Below, in pieces: positions 21,101 to 34,030 of a stretch of 64,000 nt of DNA. Origin of the DNA: Metallyticus violacea (lineage: Eukaryota; Arthropoda; Insecta; Mantodea; Metallyticidae). The stretch lies in NCBI GenBank assembly GCA_030762175.1, contig CM060842.1, forward strand, positions 61,006,501-61,070,500, in the 5' to 3' direction. A model generated the notes under the pieces. The model was not told the DNA's origin. It worked only from the letters and a program-made list of their open reading frames with translations, and did not search any database. The position numbers and the translations under genes are program-made. Numbering within the stretch: the first letter of the stretch is position 1; every line of letters begins with the position of its first letter.

Positions 21101-23715
21101 ACAAAACCTACAAAATATAAAAATATACTATGAACTTTAATTTAGGTATTATCATGTTACGAACATAGCAGTTTTACGTTCTTTTTATGTTCACCCCCCT
21201 CCCCTTCAGGTAATAAATTCCTACATGAAACAAAAAATGTCCAGTAATTTTTTTCTGGCAGTAAGATTATAATTATCCAGTGCTTATTTGTGTTATGCTG
21301 ATGTATCTGTGAAGAATGAGATGCACCAGAATTTGCTCAGGAAAACAACGTTGTCACATTTCTACAATCTCTTAAATTACATGTTTAGCGCTAGCAGAAA
21401 TCGGGTGTCTATTCATTCGTTCTTTATTTATTAATCAGACATTCTTAAAAATATAAGGAAAAGCAAATATTCATAGTTTCTATTAAATATTTTAGATGCG
21501 GAAGTAATATGGCAACGCTGGAGAATCGCCTGGTATCTTGTGGTAGCATGCAACTGTTTAGACGCAAGCGATAACACCAGACACTCGGAACTCGGTGGGA
21601 TGAAGCGAGATTATGAAGGTTTGCGCCACATTTTATTTCTTCATTCTCATGTACAGTCAGTTGTATGAGACAATTTCTTGCTGGTTTACTAATAATAATT
21701 AATAATTACTGTAGTAATCACGAGGAAATAAACCAAGAGATGTCTTTCAGAGCTTCCATTCATTACTGACGCCATTTCCTTGAAGGTAAATGTAAACGAA
21801 CCAGGAATTCGCAATGTCCAAAATCGCACGGAATTTCCGCTTTAAAATAAACTTAAACGGTTACCCAGAATTAGGGAGATGATTTATTCTAATCGAAAAT
21901 GGAAAAAGACTGCCCAATGCCAAGTAGATACAATTAACGGCCGAGCAAAGCTGTCTTCTAGATATTTTGTGATTGTAGGCCGAGGACCAACCGCCGATCA
22001 TGCAATAGGGAGCATGGTGTAGTTCAGTGATACGCGCTGCAATTCTCTTTGAGAAGCGGATGCTATCGCGACGAATATTTACTTTCAATTCCTCAAGAGT
22101 GGGAGGGAGGATTCGCTGTATACACTAACCGTTTTATGTGACACAAAGCGAATAAATTCCTATAGAGGGAAAGTGAAAAAGAAAAGGGGTGGGGGACTTC
22201 ACAAAAAGCTGAGAATATTGAGAGAAGACTCAGATGCCATTAACTTTGATTGGAAACTTGCGAACTTTTTTCTTTGGCGTATCTCAGTGAATTGCAGCAA
22301 TTGTCTCAAAATATTTTCAAGAGGATTCAGGCACGTTTCACAGCGAACTGCATATTATTATTTACTGTTTATTACTAAAAGTTAAAAACAATCGCTACAA
22401 GTGCCGACAGCGCGACATTGTTTCCTTCGCCAGGTGCTAAAGTCGTTTCGCAGAAAATTTCCGTAACATCAATTTCCGATTGCGTAGCGGAATGAGGATT
22501 CTGTATATACGTATGTGTGCTGATCTTATCGTCATTCATCTGCATACATATACAGCGTGTTTAAAATATTGAATATTTCAGAAATATATTATTTATATGT
22601 AGAGAAGCATTGTTAGCATAACAGCGCGCATCTTAATGCAAAATGTTTCGGTCAGTGGATAGCTAGAAGTAGTAAAGTACCTTGCCTTTGACGGTTACAA
22701 GATTTAAACTCAATGGATTGGGAGTATTTAAAGTGTTTGCTGCATTTGACTGCAGTGAATGATGCAGAAACTTTTCTGAGTGTTTAATGAGACGAACTAA
22801 GGCCTGGAAAACTTCTGGTTTAAGAAACATCTCAGCTAACGTGAAGAGACATAAATTAAAAGCGAAACAAAGTATTCCCCGACTCATGGTGATGTAATGC
22901 ATTTTTCTCTATGTATGAAGAACCCATTACTTATGTTTTCTCCTACATTTTTTAAACATTCTACATATGGAATGATCTACTCTATGATGTAGTTAATATT
23001 CGTAATATATTTTGCATTGCGATCATATCGATGTACAATGCACGTCGGCGTTGCACTCTCGGCGGGAAGCCCGATAACTAAGAAATAAAACTCTGAAATG
23101 ATCTATTTTAGGTTTTCCAAGCAGTTTTGACATCTGCTGATGAATTAAGCACTGCCTTGGAAATTCCTTCGAGAAAGAAGTGCATTTGCATGGTATTTCT
23201 AATATCAACAAGCTTAAATGGTCTCCATAAATCGTATTCCAGAGACGTTCAAATAAAAGGAAGGGGGGGGAGTGCAATTTCAAACCGAAAATTATATCTG
23301 AAGTCTGGATTTTTCAAAGTGTTTTCCTGTTTGTTTGGACAATAACTCCAGTGCATAATAACTATTGCCCGATGATGTTCCGCACATGTGTCCCGCTTAG
23401 AGCTTGCCAAACTGCATTGATTGCTGATGAATATTCACAATGGAGACAAGAATGAGGAAGTACAAGTTTCATCTGATTGGGCCCTTGAGTTCTTATGTAA
23501 AATAACAGGTAACACCAATAAAGTGGTGTCGTATTCAGGCTAACCGCTGCCCACGGAACAGGATCATTATAGTGGCAAAATCCAAGGTCATCCACACGTT
23601 ATTTCTACAATCGGCTTAGGAGGTTATCAGCACATCCTATTCGTGAGAATGTGTAAAGTTTATTGAAAGGCTACTTCTACAAAATAACGAATAACGAATT
23701 GTTACCCATCTCTGA
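21101..23715. other. Unassigned non-coding DNA
   Basis: No recognisable gene. A less AT-rich block at 21860-22100 has an open minus-strand frame (75 codons) lacking any known domain. Confidence 0.4.
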
Positions 23716-23722
23716 GCACGAA

Positions 23723-24018
23723 GTCGGTCCTGGTGGTATAGTGGTTACCATACTTGCCCCCTAAACCATAGATCGCGGGTTCGAACTTGGCCAGGACCGA
23801 TGGGTTTTTTGGGCGTAAAAATCCTAAGTATGGCTACCTTCGGAAGGGAAGTAAAGCCGTGGGTCCCGTGTCGTACATTTACGGCACGAAAAAGAACCTC
23901 AAGCCTGAAAGAGGGGCATCTGAGCAAAATTTGTCGGCCGTTTCACGCCCTGAGTTGAATGGGACGCTGATGACCTGAGATGTTAAAGAGCGTCCGTAAA
24001 TAATAAATAAAAAAAAAA
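23723..24018 (+). mobile_element. tRNA-derived SINE, family A (best preserved copy)
   Basis: The head still folds like a tRNA: tcggtcc at 23724-23730 pairs with ggaccga at 23794-23800 as an acceptor stem; ggtggtatagtggttacc is the A box and gcgggttcgaactt the B box. The body follows (aaaaatcctaagtatggct, gtaaagccgtgggtcccgtg, aagaacctcaagcctgaaag), then tgatgacctgagatgttaaa and an A-rich aataaataaaaaa tail. The tRNA-like head points to Gly/Glu/Asp-type ancestry, not settled. Length of about 295 bp is typical of SINEs. Confidence 0.9.
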
Positions 24019-27000
24019 TCTAAGCATGAAACTTAAACGATACTTGACTCGGTGTGGAAGAGTCACTCTGTATAGTCTTTAGTTGTGCAAATGGCAACAG
24101 CATTACATAGACGTGTTTGATACAGTAGATGACATTTGATATATCGATTTATTGGAACTGTTTTCTGATAATTTTGTTCAGACATCCATTGTTGAAATCA
24201 CTGTAGATGTTCAGGCACAAGTTCCCTGGGAAACCTCAGTGGTATCTGTAATTACCAACTAATGCAAGTACATAATCAACCGCTTGAGTTCGCATCTTAA
24301 GCAATTTTACCTTGTCTTATATATTGGCCAGAAGTTAATATATTATTCTCAAGGACATTTTACATAGAAACAACAAACAAAACACCTACCTAAAACTGGT
24401 TGTGAGTGGATATATAATTTAGAACTAGTGAGCTTAGTAACAATAATTGCGACTGTTATGGTTTTAACATAAATATGTAGAGTAAAAGAGTCACTGTGAC
24501 CGACAAACAGGACATTTATTACATTCTCAAAGTTATAAGCCTAGTCAATAAAACTTCGACACTGATGAGGCAGAAATGTTCAATTTGCCTTGATTTGCGT
24601 CACGATTATAAAGCGTTTTGCTCAGTAAGCATGGTAATTGTTTTTCCGTGCCGTTGAGTGGAAATATTAAAAACTAGAATATATCACCGCAAACGACGAA
24701 GGGTAAGAAGGATAGCGAGAGAACCTTGAATTTTACATGCTACTCACGTATTTACTCTGAGTAATATCTTGTGGTGTTTGCTATATTTGCATCGATGGGG
24801 AAAAATAAAGGAATAAAAGCAAAGTAATAAATAAATCAGAAAGAATGGCTTGGTGGAAATGCATTCTGATCTATATTACCAAGCTGATTTCGAATACAGT
24901 ATTCTTTTCACGAAGCTCGTAAAAATAGTCTACATTCTAGTATTATTTGTTTATTTTACAAGTGTGTGTTTCTAGAAAATACGAGCGTAAATTACTAGTT
25001 ACTGTTGTGGAAACTGATATTATCAGCGTGTGATTTTGTTTTATCAGTGGTTTGTTTTTGAAACAATTGGTCTTGTAATATTGCGCATTGTTGAATAGTG
25101 GAATTCTACCCGTGAATCTCGAATGGCGATTTTACATACTAGTGACATATTTTAGGTTAGATATTGATTCTATCAATTAAGCTTGACTCATTTTAATTAT
25201 AAAGATCATTAAGGATTATTTATGCAATATGTGGTCTCAAATCCATCACCCAATCCAGTACTTTTAAATTATCTATTTTCACATGAAAAATAAAATTGAA
25301 ACTGTTCTACCTACACCATTATTTGTAAATAATAATGTGAATGGCGAATATGCTTGTAAAATAAAAGTGCACATCATTGTAGCTTTCTTGATGTTTAGGC
25401 AAAATGTATCCCTCCAAATCTTTCTCCGATATAATTAACTCCAACGCTTTCACAGTTTGCGTTATTATTTTCCACATTTCTTTATCTTTCTTCGTAATTT
25501 CGTCGGAAATTCCAAAAATAGTACTTCTTTATGCCCATTTATTAAAAACAGCGCTGTTACTTTGTTTTGAATACTGGATATTGTTTTCAATATGATAGAC
25601 ATAATGCCATTTCTTGGCTTGAATATATTATTTGTTTACATGCCGTGTAAACAAAATCGCATCAACAAACAGTGCAAGTGCGTATCCTGGCAACAACTTT
25701 CTCGCCGCTCGAATACACTACCTAGTACTTTTGACAGGTGACTGACTGATGACAAAATTGTATGGTTCCACCATAGTGAATAAATGTTCGTGAAATAAGT
25801 TTTATTACAACTGGTGGAATTACAGCTAGTAACTAGTAAACGGATTGGCTAGTTGTTTCGTGAAACAGAGCCCAGATCACAAACCACCCTGAGAATGGTT
25901 ATTTCTTTTTGTCTCTCATATCAGCATTTATCAGTTTGTCTCATTATATTTTTGTACACTTATTTTATAGCCGCAAGATTAAATAGACGCCAAACTATAT
26001 TAAACTAAAGAAGAAAATGTTTGTATGTTTTTCAGTTGACTGTAAAACCGAATTGTCAGATAATGGGATCTTCCACAGGAAAACATAACAAGAGCATCCT
26101 CTACAACTTATTATTAAAGTTTCATATGTATGCCACAACAAAATGGTGCCTGACTAAACAAAACTGAAAATCTATTGATTTTGTTAATAAAATTACATTT
26201 AGTTTAACCTAATTTAGTTCTTAATACAATTTTTCTTTCATATTGTAGAACAGGGATATCAGATACTAACTTTTCGATAACGATTTTAACTTTTCTATAT
26301 AAGCGTGTAATCTATAACCAATTAGATTTTCTTCGCGTCACTTCATCATCCTCGCAGTCTTACGCTTGCGTTTTCTCTATTATAACATTTTTCATATTAT
26401 TAGAGCAAAAACTTGATAGCAAAAATGGAATGAAGTATTCTGGAAGTTTTTTCGGAATCAAATTAACCAAAATGTACGAAACCAGAGCACTGATGCCAAC
26501 ACAATATGATTAAATACGGCATTATATTTGAAGCCACTTCGCAACTAGAAGGACAAAAGTATGTAGATCTCGATCTCGATTTCGATCTCTAGCTTGAAAT
26601 TAGGAAATGCACAAATAGTCTTTTCAGGCTGAGGCCCTTGGAGGTTTCTTGCTTCCAACCTGAGCTTATATTAACTTGCCGCAATATTCTATTTAAAATA
26701 CAATAAAAGCTACACAATGTTCTTTATAAAATTTTATTTCATTCTCAATCTTCACCAGAGCATATTGGGTATGGTTACCTTATATAAAATATATTCTTCA
26801 TTAATAAACTGGTACAGAAAAAAAGTGTTGCATTATTTATGACAGATCAACAGCAAATTTATTCACAACTCTGTTAGAGTGCAGTAAATATTCATGTTTA
26901 TATCCACATCTGGGTGCCACAAGCAAAATAGAACTGGCCACACATGGTACATTGATAATAAAATTCCCTTCTCAGAACGTGGATATTAAAGCAACTAAGC

Positions 27001-27130
27001 ATATAGTGGAAGCCATATACGTAATGAAAACTATATAGGATAAAAATAAAAGGATGTGTATTTGATACGCAAACTAGCTCTGATTAATCTCTGCCAGCCT
27101 TCTTGGAAGTATTCTACCTTCTTTGGTCCT
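24019..27130. other. Unassigned non-coding DNA
   Basis: AT-rich, no gene or repeat recognised except a short alternating tcgat tract at about 26566-26590. Confidence 0.45.
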
Positions 27131-27131
27131 G

Positions 27132-27377
27132 TTGTTGATTTGGATTATTTATGAACGCTCTTTAGCATGTCAGGTCATCATTCAATTCAGGGCGTGAAAC
27201 GGCCGATAAATTGTGCGCACAGGCCTCTTCTTTCAGGCTTGAGGTTATTTTACATGCCGTAAATGTACGACACGGCACCCAAGGCTTTACTCCCGAAGAA
27301 ATCCTCAATCCTGGCCGGCATCGAACCTGCGAACTTGAGGGATTAGGGGCAAGTATGATTACCACTACAGGTCCTAA
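27132..27377 (-). mobile_element. tRNA-derived SINE, family A
   Basis: Minus-strand copy with the head ctgtagtggtaatcatact, B box ggttcgatgcc and the conserved body and 3' end (gacctgacatgctaaagagc). The poly-A interruption near the head seen in other copies is absent and part of the aagtatggct block is lost. Confidence 0.85.
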
Positions 27378-29264
27378 ATTGTTACTCTACTTTAGAAGCA
27401 AGGTCAATTTCATTAGTTTACTTCCCCAATTTTGGTAAATACAGAACGGAATGAGCTTCACTTCACTTGAAGGATTCCACATCCTGTGGTTACTATCAAC
27501 CTCTTTTTAATTTTGAGATTCTGTTATCACCGATTATATAGGAAAACATAAAGATCACATATTATTCCGTTTAAGGTAACACTGTTACGTATTATACATC
27601 AAATTCTACCTAGGCGCTACTTCTTAGCGCAGGAACTGCTTTAAGTTAATATAACTTACTTTCCATAAAATTACAGCTATTGAGAGCCTCGGTGTCGATC
27701 ACAAAACGCACGAAAATAATGGAATACATACACATAATCGTAATTCACCTCATTAAGGGAGGGGGTTAAAGTAGCATTTGCAGTTCTAATACTCCATATC
27801 AGCTCATTATTGCGCACATTTTCACAAAGTGTCAGTTTCAACAAGCAATTTATATACCACATTATTTGCATTAGCAGCGTTTATGACCCCTATTAATTTA
27901 TATCACACTTTCTCCAACTGTGCGGCACGAAAACTTCTAGCTTAGGTTTAGCGGGGAATGGTCACATGTACCGTCCATCCCGAAAATATATACAAACGGA
28001 ATAAATACGTTATATCTTGGGAAAGTAGTAAGTTTATTACGAACAATTTTAATTCTCTATTTCATGTGGTTTTCAAACAGGGGCATGCGAATAGCTAGTA
28101 CAAGAAGAGTAAATAATCTCAAAATTTGCAGAAGCAAGCACATTAATTCATCTTACAAATTACTAAAGTGAACATGGCAACCGACTTTATTATATTCTTT
28201 TAATCACTAATGTTAACCATTAGGAGGTTCCGCGAAACCATTTTTAGGTTAGGTTACGTCATTATTACCTATATTAACCTTGAAACAAGCATTCCAAAAC
28301 ACTCCAAATACAAAATATCATAGAAGTATGAGCATATGCATTGGACTTTATATCCCGTTTGACACTTACTAACTCTATTAGGGAATAAAGTCAGCAAAAA
28401 GAAAACTAGGCCCATAGGACTAAAGTATTCGCATGCTTCTATACACAAATGAGCAGATTGGTCCAGATTGAATGAATACTCGAAGCAGAAATTGGTTTGT
28501 CATGTATCAAAAGGAAATGAACTTAGAATAAATGTCAACATTTTAAGGTCGTCTATTTTTGTCACATGGTCCTAAAGGTACCTGAATGAAATTTAATCAA
28601 ATTGGTGAAATGGTTTGGGACTGCGAAAACACGCACTATATACATATTAGAATAAGCATTGAACACTATTTTATTTATAATTTTGATGTAAGAAATGATT
28701 AACAAAAGATTCCTAACAAGGTATGTAATGTTCGTTTGTGCTAGCTAATCATTTATCGTGCCAACAGTTAAGGACATGGGGCTTTCTCTTCCACTCAAAA
28801 GGGCGGAAAAAAAAAAACCAGCAAAAATACAGAGTACAATATACATAGTTATATAAAATACAGAAAAAGTAACATTAAAGATATATATTGCATGTAAATA
28901 TTACACATTTTAATCATGGATTGGCAAATTTATAACGCGGAAAGTGCTTCTGACTTACTCGTATGCTACCGCTGCGCTTCTGTTATTCCCTTATTGCTTC
29001 TATCAACTTACGCACGGTTGCAGACAAAGCAAGAAAAACCTACAACAGACATTAAGTAAAGACAGTGCAAGGTCAACCTTCTTACGAAATACATGCTGAC
29101 GCATATAAATATGTCTTAATACATGTGAATACGAGAGCTACAAGAGAGCTGCGAATGAATACGCAGGAAAAGGCAAAAGTACACAAAAATATGTAATATT
29201 ATAGCGTATACTCTACTGTATATATCTTGAAGTAGAGTTTTTAATTGTGTTTTTATACTGACGC
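27378..29264. other. Unassigned non-coding DNA
   Basis: Nothing recognised; no open frame with splice borders. Confidence 0.45.
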
Positions 29265-29470
29265 ACCATAGGGGGTGAACACTGATGATACATGAAATGA
29301 AATGATAAATTGGGAAAGAAATGTTCTAGGCCTTAATTTAGAACATCTCCCCAGCATTCCATTAAAGAGGACTGAGAAAAAACTGGGAAAAAGCTCAGTC
29401 GAGAACGGTCCTTGCGGGAATCGAATCCCAGATTTCGAGTCCATGTCTTAACAATATGGAAGAGAAGAGT
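29265..29470 (-). mobile_element. tRNA-derived SINE, family B
   Basis: On the minus strand: B box gggattcgattcccgc, the linker ctgagc, a body with ttctaggcc-like sequence, then cccaatttatcatttcattt and catgtatcatcagtgttcac. The last block is shared with 29965-30240 on the opposite strand, which defines the family. Confidence 0.75.
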
Positions 29471-29964
29471 GATTTGCGAGTGTCCTCAATACACAACTTT
29501 CTCTAGAATATAGTGACATAATATAGGTGGCATCATCAGCCGAACTAGTGACAACAACTGAGTTACACACTTTTACTATCCGCAGGATGAATTCTCCCCT
29601 TCCATTAAAACGTAATTTTATTTTTACGCAAGAAACATCCATCTCTCCTTACAGAAGATAACTTTATTAAATTAATCATGCGTACCTCTCGCTGTTTCGT
29701 TTTGATACAGCCTTGCATGGTGAAGACTGTAGACATGGGTTCAATCTCCGTGAAGGTAAGTTGTTCTCTGTGATGGACAACGCCGGAAATTAGGACATTT
29801 CTTGGGGTACACTCCACGAATACCACTCACTTTTTCCTTACCTTTCTGATTACAAATGATGAGTGGCCATAAATACATTCATGTAGTTGGCAAAATGGAG
29901 TGCTGGTTTCCCGTTCTCGTTCCTCATGTGCTGCTCTGACTGGAATCTCAGTTATGGACAACCG
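29471..29964. other. Spacer between two inverted family B SINEs
   Basis: About 0.5 kb without a recognised gene; it would form the loop if the flanking SINE copies paired in a transcript. Confidence 0.5.
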
Positions 29965-30245
29965 CCACAGGTGGCCGAGGTCGTTATGGCGCGGACTTGT
30001 GAGCGGGAGATCTACGTTTCGAATCCCGTCAGGACCATCCTCCCTGACTGAGGTTGTTTCCACGTTTTCCTCACTTCTCATAAATGGCAAATGCCGGGGA
30101 GGTACCCTAAACGTAGGCCTGGAACGTTTCCTTCCTTAAAAAATAAATCCTTTCCCAGTTTATCATTTCATCTCGTGTATCATCAGTGTCACCGCCTGTG
30201 ATGCTTCAGTAGTAAAAACGGGCGTTAAACACTAATCAAAAAATA
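29965..30245 (+). mobile_element. tRNA-derived SINE, family B
   Basis: Head gtggccgaggtcgttatggc, then B box gtttcgaatcccgtc; body with ccctgactgaggttgtttcc, taggcctggaacgtttcc, cccagtttatcatttcatct and tgtatcatcagtgt; end gggcgttaaacactaatcaa with an A-rich tail. Longer and more complete at its 5' end than the copy at 29265-29470. Confidence 0.8.
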
Positions 30246-31149
30246 AAAAAAGTTATGGACAGAATGCTAACTGCCCTAAACTCATCATTCCAAATGAAGT
30301 CGAAGGAAATTATAATAACTGCCTTTACTTATTTTAAATGTAATAGATTTTTAAACTAATAGACATATTATAAAGACGAGCATTTTTGTAAAATATTACA
30401 TCCCTGACTCTAATAGTTTTAATGCAAAATTTAAAGCAAAAAGTTACTGTATTTTGTTAAAAATATATTTTTACAGGGACATTGTAGCTCTCGAACCCTT
30501 TAAAATAAAAATCTAAACTACAGCTCATTTCAAAACTCACATTTTCCCAAACATAATGTTTTATAAAACTGATTAGAAGATTAGAAGAACATAATTTAGA
30601 CATTTTTGAATGATTTCCCCACAAACGCAACGAAAAATAAATGCATAACAAAATTACAGATTATCAACACAAACGTTTTCTGGTTTGTGCACGACGGTAA
30701 ACGGCAAAGAACAAAATAATGCTTATCTGTCTTGCACGTCGATAATGTAATAGCACAACTCTCAAGGTCAAATTACTGCAATTGACTTCTTACTTGGGGC
30801 CCCCTGATCATACGCGGATGCAACTAGCAAGACCCAAATATTACTCGAGAGTTTTTCTTGATGATACCTTTTTGTCAGATAGAGGGAGCAATCAGCTGTT
30901 CTGTTTTTATTGTTTACAGTGATAAAATTAGTCAAATATGAATTAATTGGTTTCTGTCCATTTGAAACCATATATTACAGAGGAGTGTCAAAATTTGCCA
31001 TTAACACATCTTTCAGTTTGTCACACAGATTTCCACATATGTATGCTTACCTACTGCAGTCACTTGTTTCAAGTGTTTAACCTTGATCGCGTCATTTTCC
31101 TTGCTGTGACGATATAAACATGGCCACTTTGCTAGCAGTGCGCAGCAAG
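30246..31149. other. Unassigned non-coding DNA
   Basis: AT-rich; nothing recognised before the mariner remnant begins. Confidence 0.45.
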
Positions 31150-32080
31150 GAGAAACAAAGAGCAGCGATCCATTTTCTCTGCTAAAGATGAGTTTGGGGC
31201 CGAGATTCACCTGGGGCTCTCAACACAATACGGGGCTGTGCCCTATTGCAGAGAAGTGTATGAGTGGATCAAGAAGTTTAAAAGCGTGACGCTTCAAGAG
31301 CGAGCAGAACGTCAGTCAACCTCTAACATTGACCAGAAGAGGGAGATGCTACAGGCGAATCGGCGAGTTGTCATTGATGAGATAGCGTGTACTGCACATT
31401 TGTCATGGTTCCGCCTGTCAAATCATCCACGACGAGTTCGGCTTCCATAAAAGCTGTGCTTACCACAGAGCACAAGCACAAATAAGTTGAGATCTGTTAA
31501 CGCTTACTCGAGCGCTATAACAATAGAGACAGAATTTTTGAAAAGAAGTTACAATGAGATGAAACATGGGTGCATCACTATGAAGCAAAATCAAAACGCC
31601 GAGTATGGAGTGGAAACATCCGGGATTCAAGACTAAATCTTCTACTGGAAAGACGATTCTAATCGAGGGTCGTCGGTACTGGAAGACTATTGGAAAACCA
31701 ATTCGATTAACAGGTGGAAGATATGGAAATTTGTTGACCAACAATCTGAAGCCAGCAATTGGCACTAAATGCGGAGGCCTGTTGTACATTTAGAAGAAAG
31801 TAATGTTGTTGCATGACAAATGCAAAGTCACACGCGGCCGGCCAACCCGATGAAACCATTATCCATTTTGGTTTCGAGGTGCTGCAGCACTGTGCCTACA
31901 GCCCAGATCTCGCTCTTTCCGACTATCATCTCTTTTAGCCGCTCAAAGATGCTTTATTAGACGATCGATGTCTACATACGAAGAAATGAGGGAAGTGGTG
32001 CATAAATGGTTGCGCAACTAACTTCTTGAAACAAATATGCCAGCTGAACCAAGTTTGAAAATCATTGTATTAGTCAATGT
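31150..32080 (+). pseudogene. Decayed mariner transposase
   Basis: Pieces in order: AEIHLGLSTQYG and VYEWIKKFKS (N-terminal HTH, 31.2 kb), ANRRVVIDEIA (31.35 kb), QIIHDEFGFHKSCAY (31.42 kb), then, after stops, SMEWKHPGFKTK and STGKTILIE (31.6 kb, the block downstream of the first catalytic Asp), a degraded HDN/PPYSPDL-like region (about 31.9 kb) and a C-terminal tail. This covers the whole expected length of a mariner transposase (about 345 residues). Many stops and indels show a long-dead copy. The TIRs were not found. Confidence 0.8.
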
Positions 32081-32114
32081 TGTTTGAAATTGTTGTTTTT
32101 ATACAAATGTACTA

Positions 32115-32505
32115 CAAGTTTCTCGGCTTCGGTTGTCTAGTCTAGGGGTAGCGTGCTGACTTCTGGGCCCAAGGTTTGTGGGCTACTGACCTAATCGCAA
32201 GCGCAAGTTCTCCGAAACGGGCTTTAATCTACGGATCCCGTTTCGTAGATATACGGAACGTTAAAGGACTCCATATCTGAACCTGATCAAAATGACCGGC
32301 CGTGTCACATTCAGACAATACTTTATTTCTCTATCAGAATGCGCTAATGGGTGGGCTTACCACCTTTCACTCTACCCTTTATAGGGAATTTAGCGTAAGT
32401 GAAAATTATCCTTGATAACAGAACCCTCCATCACGGGAGATGCCCTCGTTCCGAGATGGAACTACAGGTACTAACAACAACTATAATTTTATCGCAATAA
32501 AAGAA
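32115..32505 (+). mobile_element. tRNA-derived SINE-like repeat with long body
   Basis: Starts ttgtctagtctaggggtagc, an A-box-like tRNA head; the B box is degraded. A structured body follows with aaaggactccatatctgaac and accctccatcacgggagatg, ending ctaacaacaactataa. Only one copy here. It lies directly after the mariner remnant. Confidence 0.5.
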
Positions 32506-32973
32506 GAAAACTAATGGACTTATAACGACCTTGACATAATTATATATCTCTTAATTCCTTTTGTATATATATTCTTCAAGGCAATACTAATTTCTAAGGT
32601 TTCATGATGTTCGATGCTATATGAATATCTGACCTTGAAGGGCAAAAACGTATTGTGAAAGGACGACCCAAGAGGATGGTAAATTATCTCTTCTCACTCG
32701 GCTACAGAAGGCAGTAACGATGCCACTTGGATGTTAGGCACGATGCACCATCTGCGAATACCATGGTGGATGGTTTCATTTCTTTCACTCCAACTTGTGT
32801 TTGACACAATACTTCCTCAGAATCAAATTGCTGTCCTCTCAGACAGAATGCGAGATTCTTAGAATGTAGTCACGGAAAACTTCACAATTCCGCTTGCTGT
32901 AGCTTCGAGTGCGGTTCAGTCACCGACTGTTGAAACTTTATTTAAGCACAACACTTGTGTAAGTATATACACT

Positions 32974-34026
32974 CACAAACTTCTCTTATACAGCTTCCCC
33001 ATATGAACCCATGTTTCCTTAACAAATTCTTCGATGATGGAAGAATGCGTTAAGGAAATAACCTCCAATATGGAGCATACATACAAACGAGACTAAGTTA
33101 CAATCAAGTCGGAAACACAATGACATCCGGCCTGAAGAGGACCATCTAACCAAAAAGTGAGATAAATTGGACACTCGGATAAAAGTTGTCTATTTGGAGA
33201 TTTTCTTCATCCTAATAACGCGAGCGCCACATAACTTTAGCATTTCGGAGTCCAGAAGATTTCGGCTGTGTGTTTAACAGTTAAGCAATACAATGTAAAA
33301 TTCTTCCTTTACCTGATAATCCCATGCCATTGGAAAACCGTGCTTTAAGAATGTACTAGAATTTTTAGCTACCAAAAGTGTTTAGTTATATAGAAATCCT
33401 AAAGAAAATCATAAAGAAAAAGAAAAACGTTTTCACAGCACACATATCAACGAAAGTCGTAAGAAAGTGATATATATCTTAAAGCTATTATTTATGTATA
33501 CAAGTATTAGCCACTCGATTAAGCCTGGTGTTCTCTTCGTTAGGATTCTTGTCTTTCTCTCGACTTTCCTTGCTTGTTTTACAGCTAGGTAGCGATATAT
33601 CGTAGTTTCCTCCTTTTCCTTATCGCTCTGCTTGTGCACACTTGGCAGTAGAATGGCAGTCTTCTTTGGTATAACCAACCACGTTTTGACTCGACTTGTC
33701 TTTGCTCGGGGCTATTGTCTGGCTGGGTGGAAACGCGTGTTCCATCGTTCTGTGGCGCTTACCTACAAAATTCTTCTTGGAAATTTGGTGCCTGACCATT
33801 TTCTGTGATGAGAGCAGTGACCTGATAACTAAATATTTATTGTACGTATTCTTTTATTTGCATTTATCCTTTCACTGTCTTACAGCAAAGTTTTGATTGT
33901 AACTTAGCCTCGTTTACTGTTATGTTCCATATTGGAGGTTATTTCCTTAACGCATTCTTCCACCGTAGATGAATTCGTTAAGGAAACATGGGTTCATATG
34001 GGGAAGATGTGCAAGAGAAGTTTGTA
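32974..34026. mobile_element. Element with about 105-bp terminal inverted repeats
   Basis: Left arm 32974-33080 and right arm 33919-34026 are inverted copies, roughly 90% identical by eye, sharing acaaacttctctt, ccccatatgaacccatgttt, ggaagaatgcgttaaggaaa and acctccaatatgga. The 838-bp interior has no recognised domain; an open minus-strand frame at 33433-33678 is basic and featureless. It could be a non-autonomous DNA transposon or two inverted copies of a short repeat. No convincing target-site duplication was seen. Confidence 0.7.
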
Positions 34027-34030
34027 AATA

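Noticed and set aside
23723..23800. Functional tRNA gene
   Set aside because: The tRNA-like head is part of a repeated 295-bp SINE; the anticodon arm is degenerate and the same head precedes the same body elsewhere.
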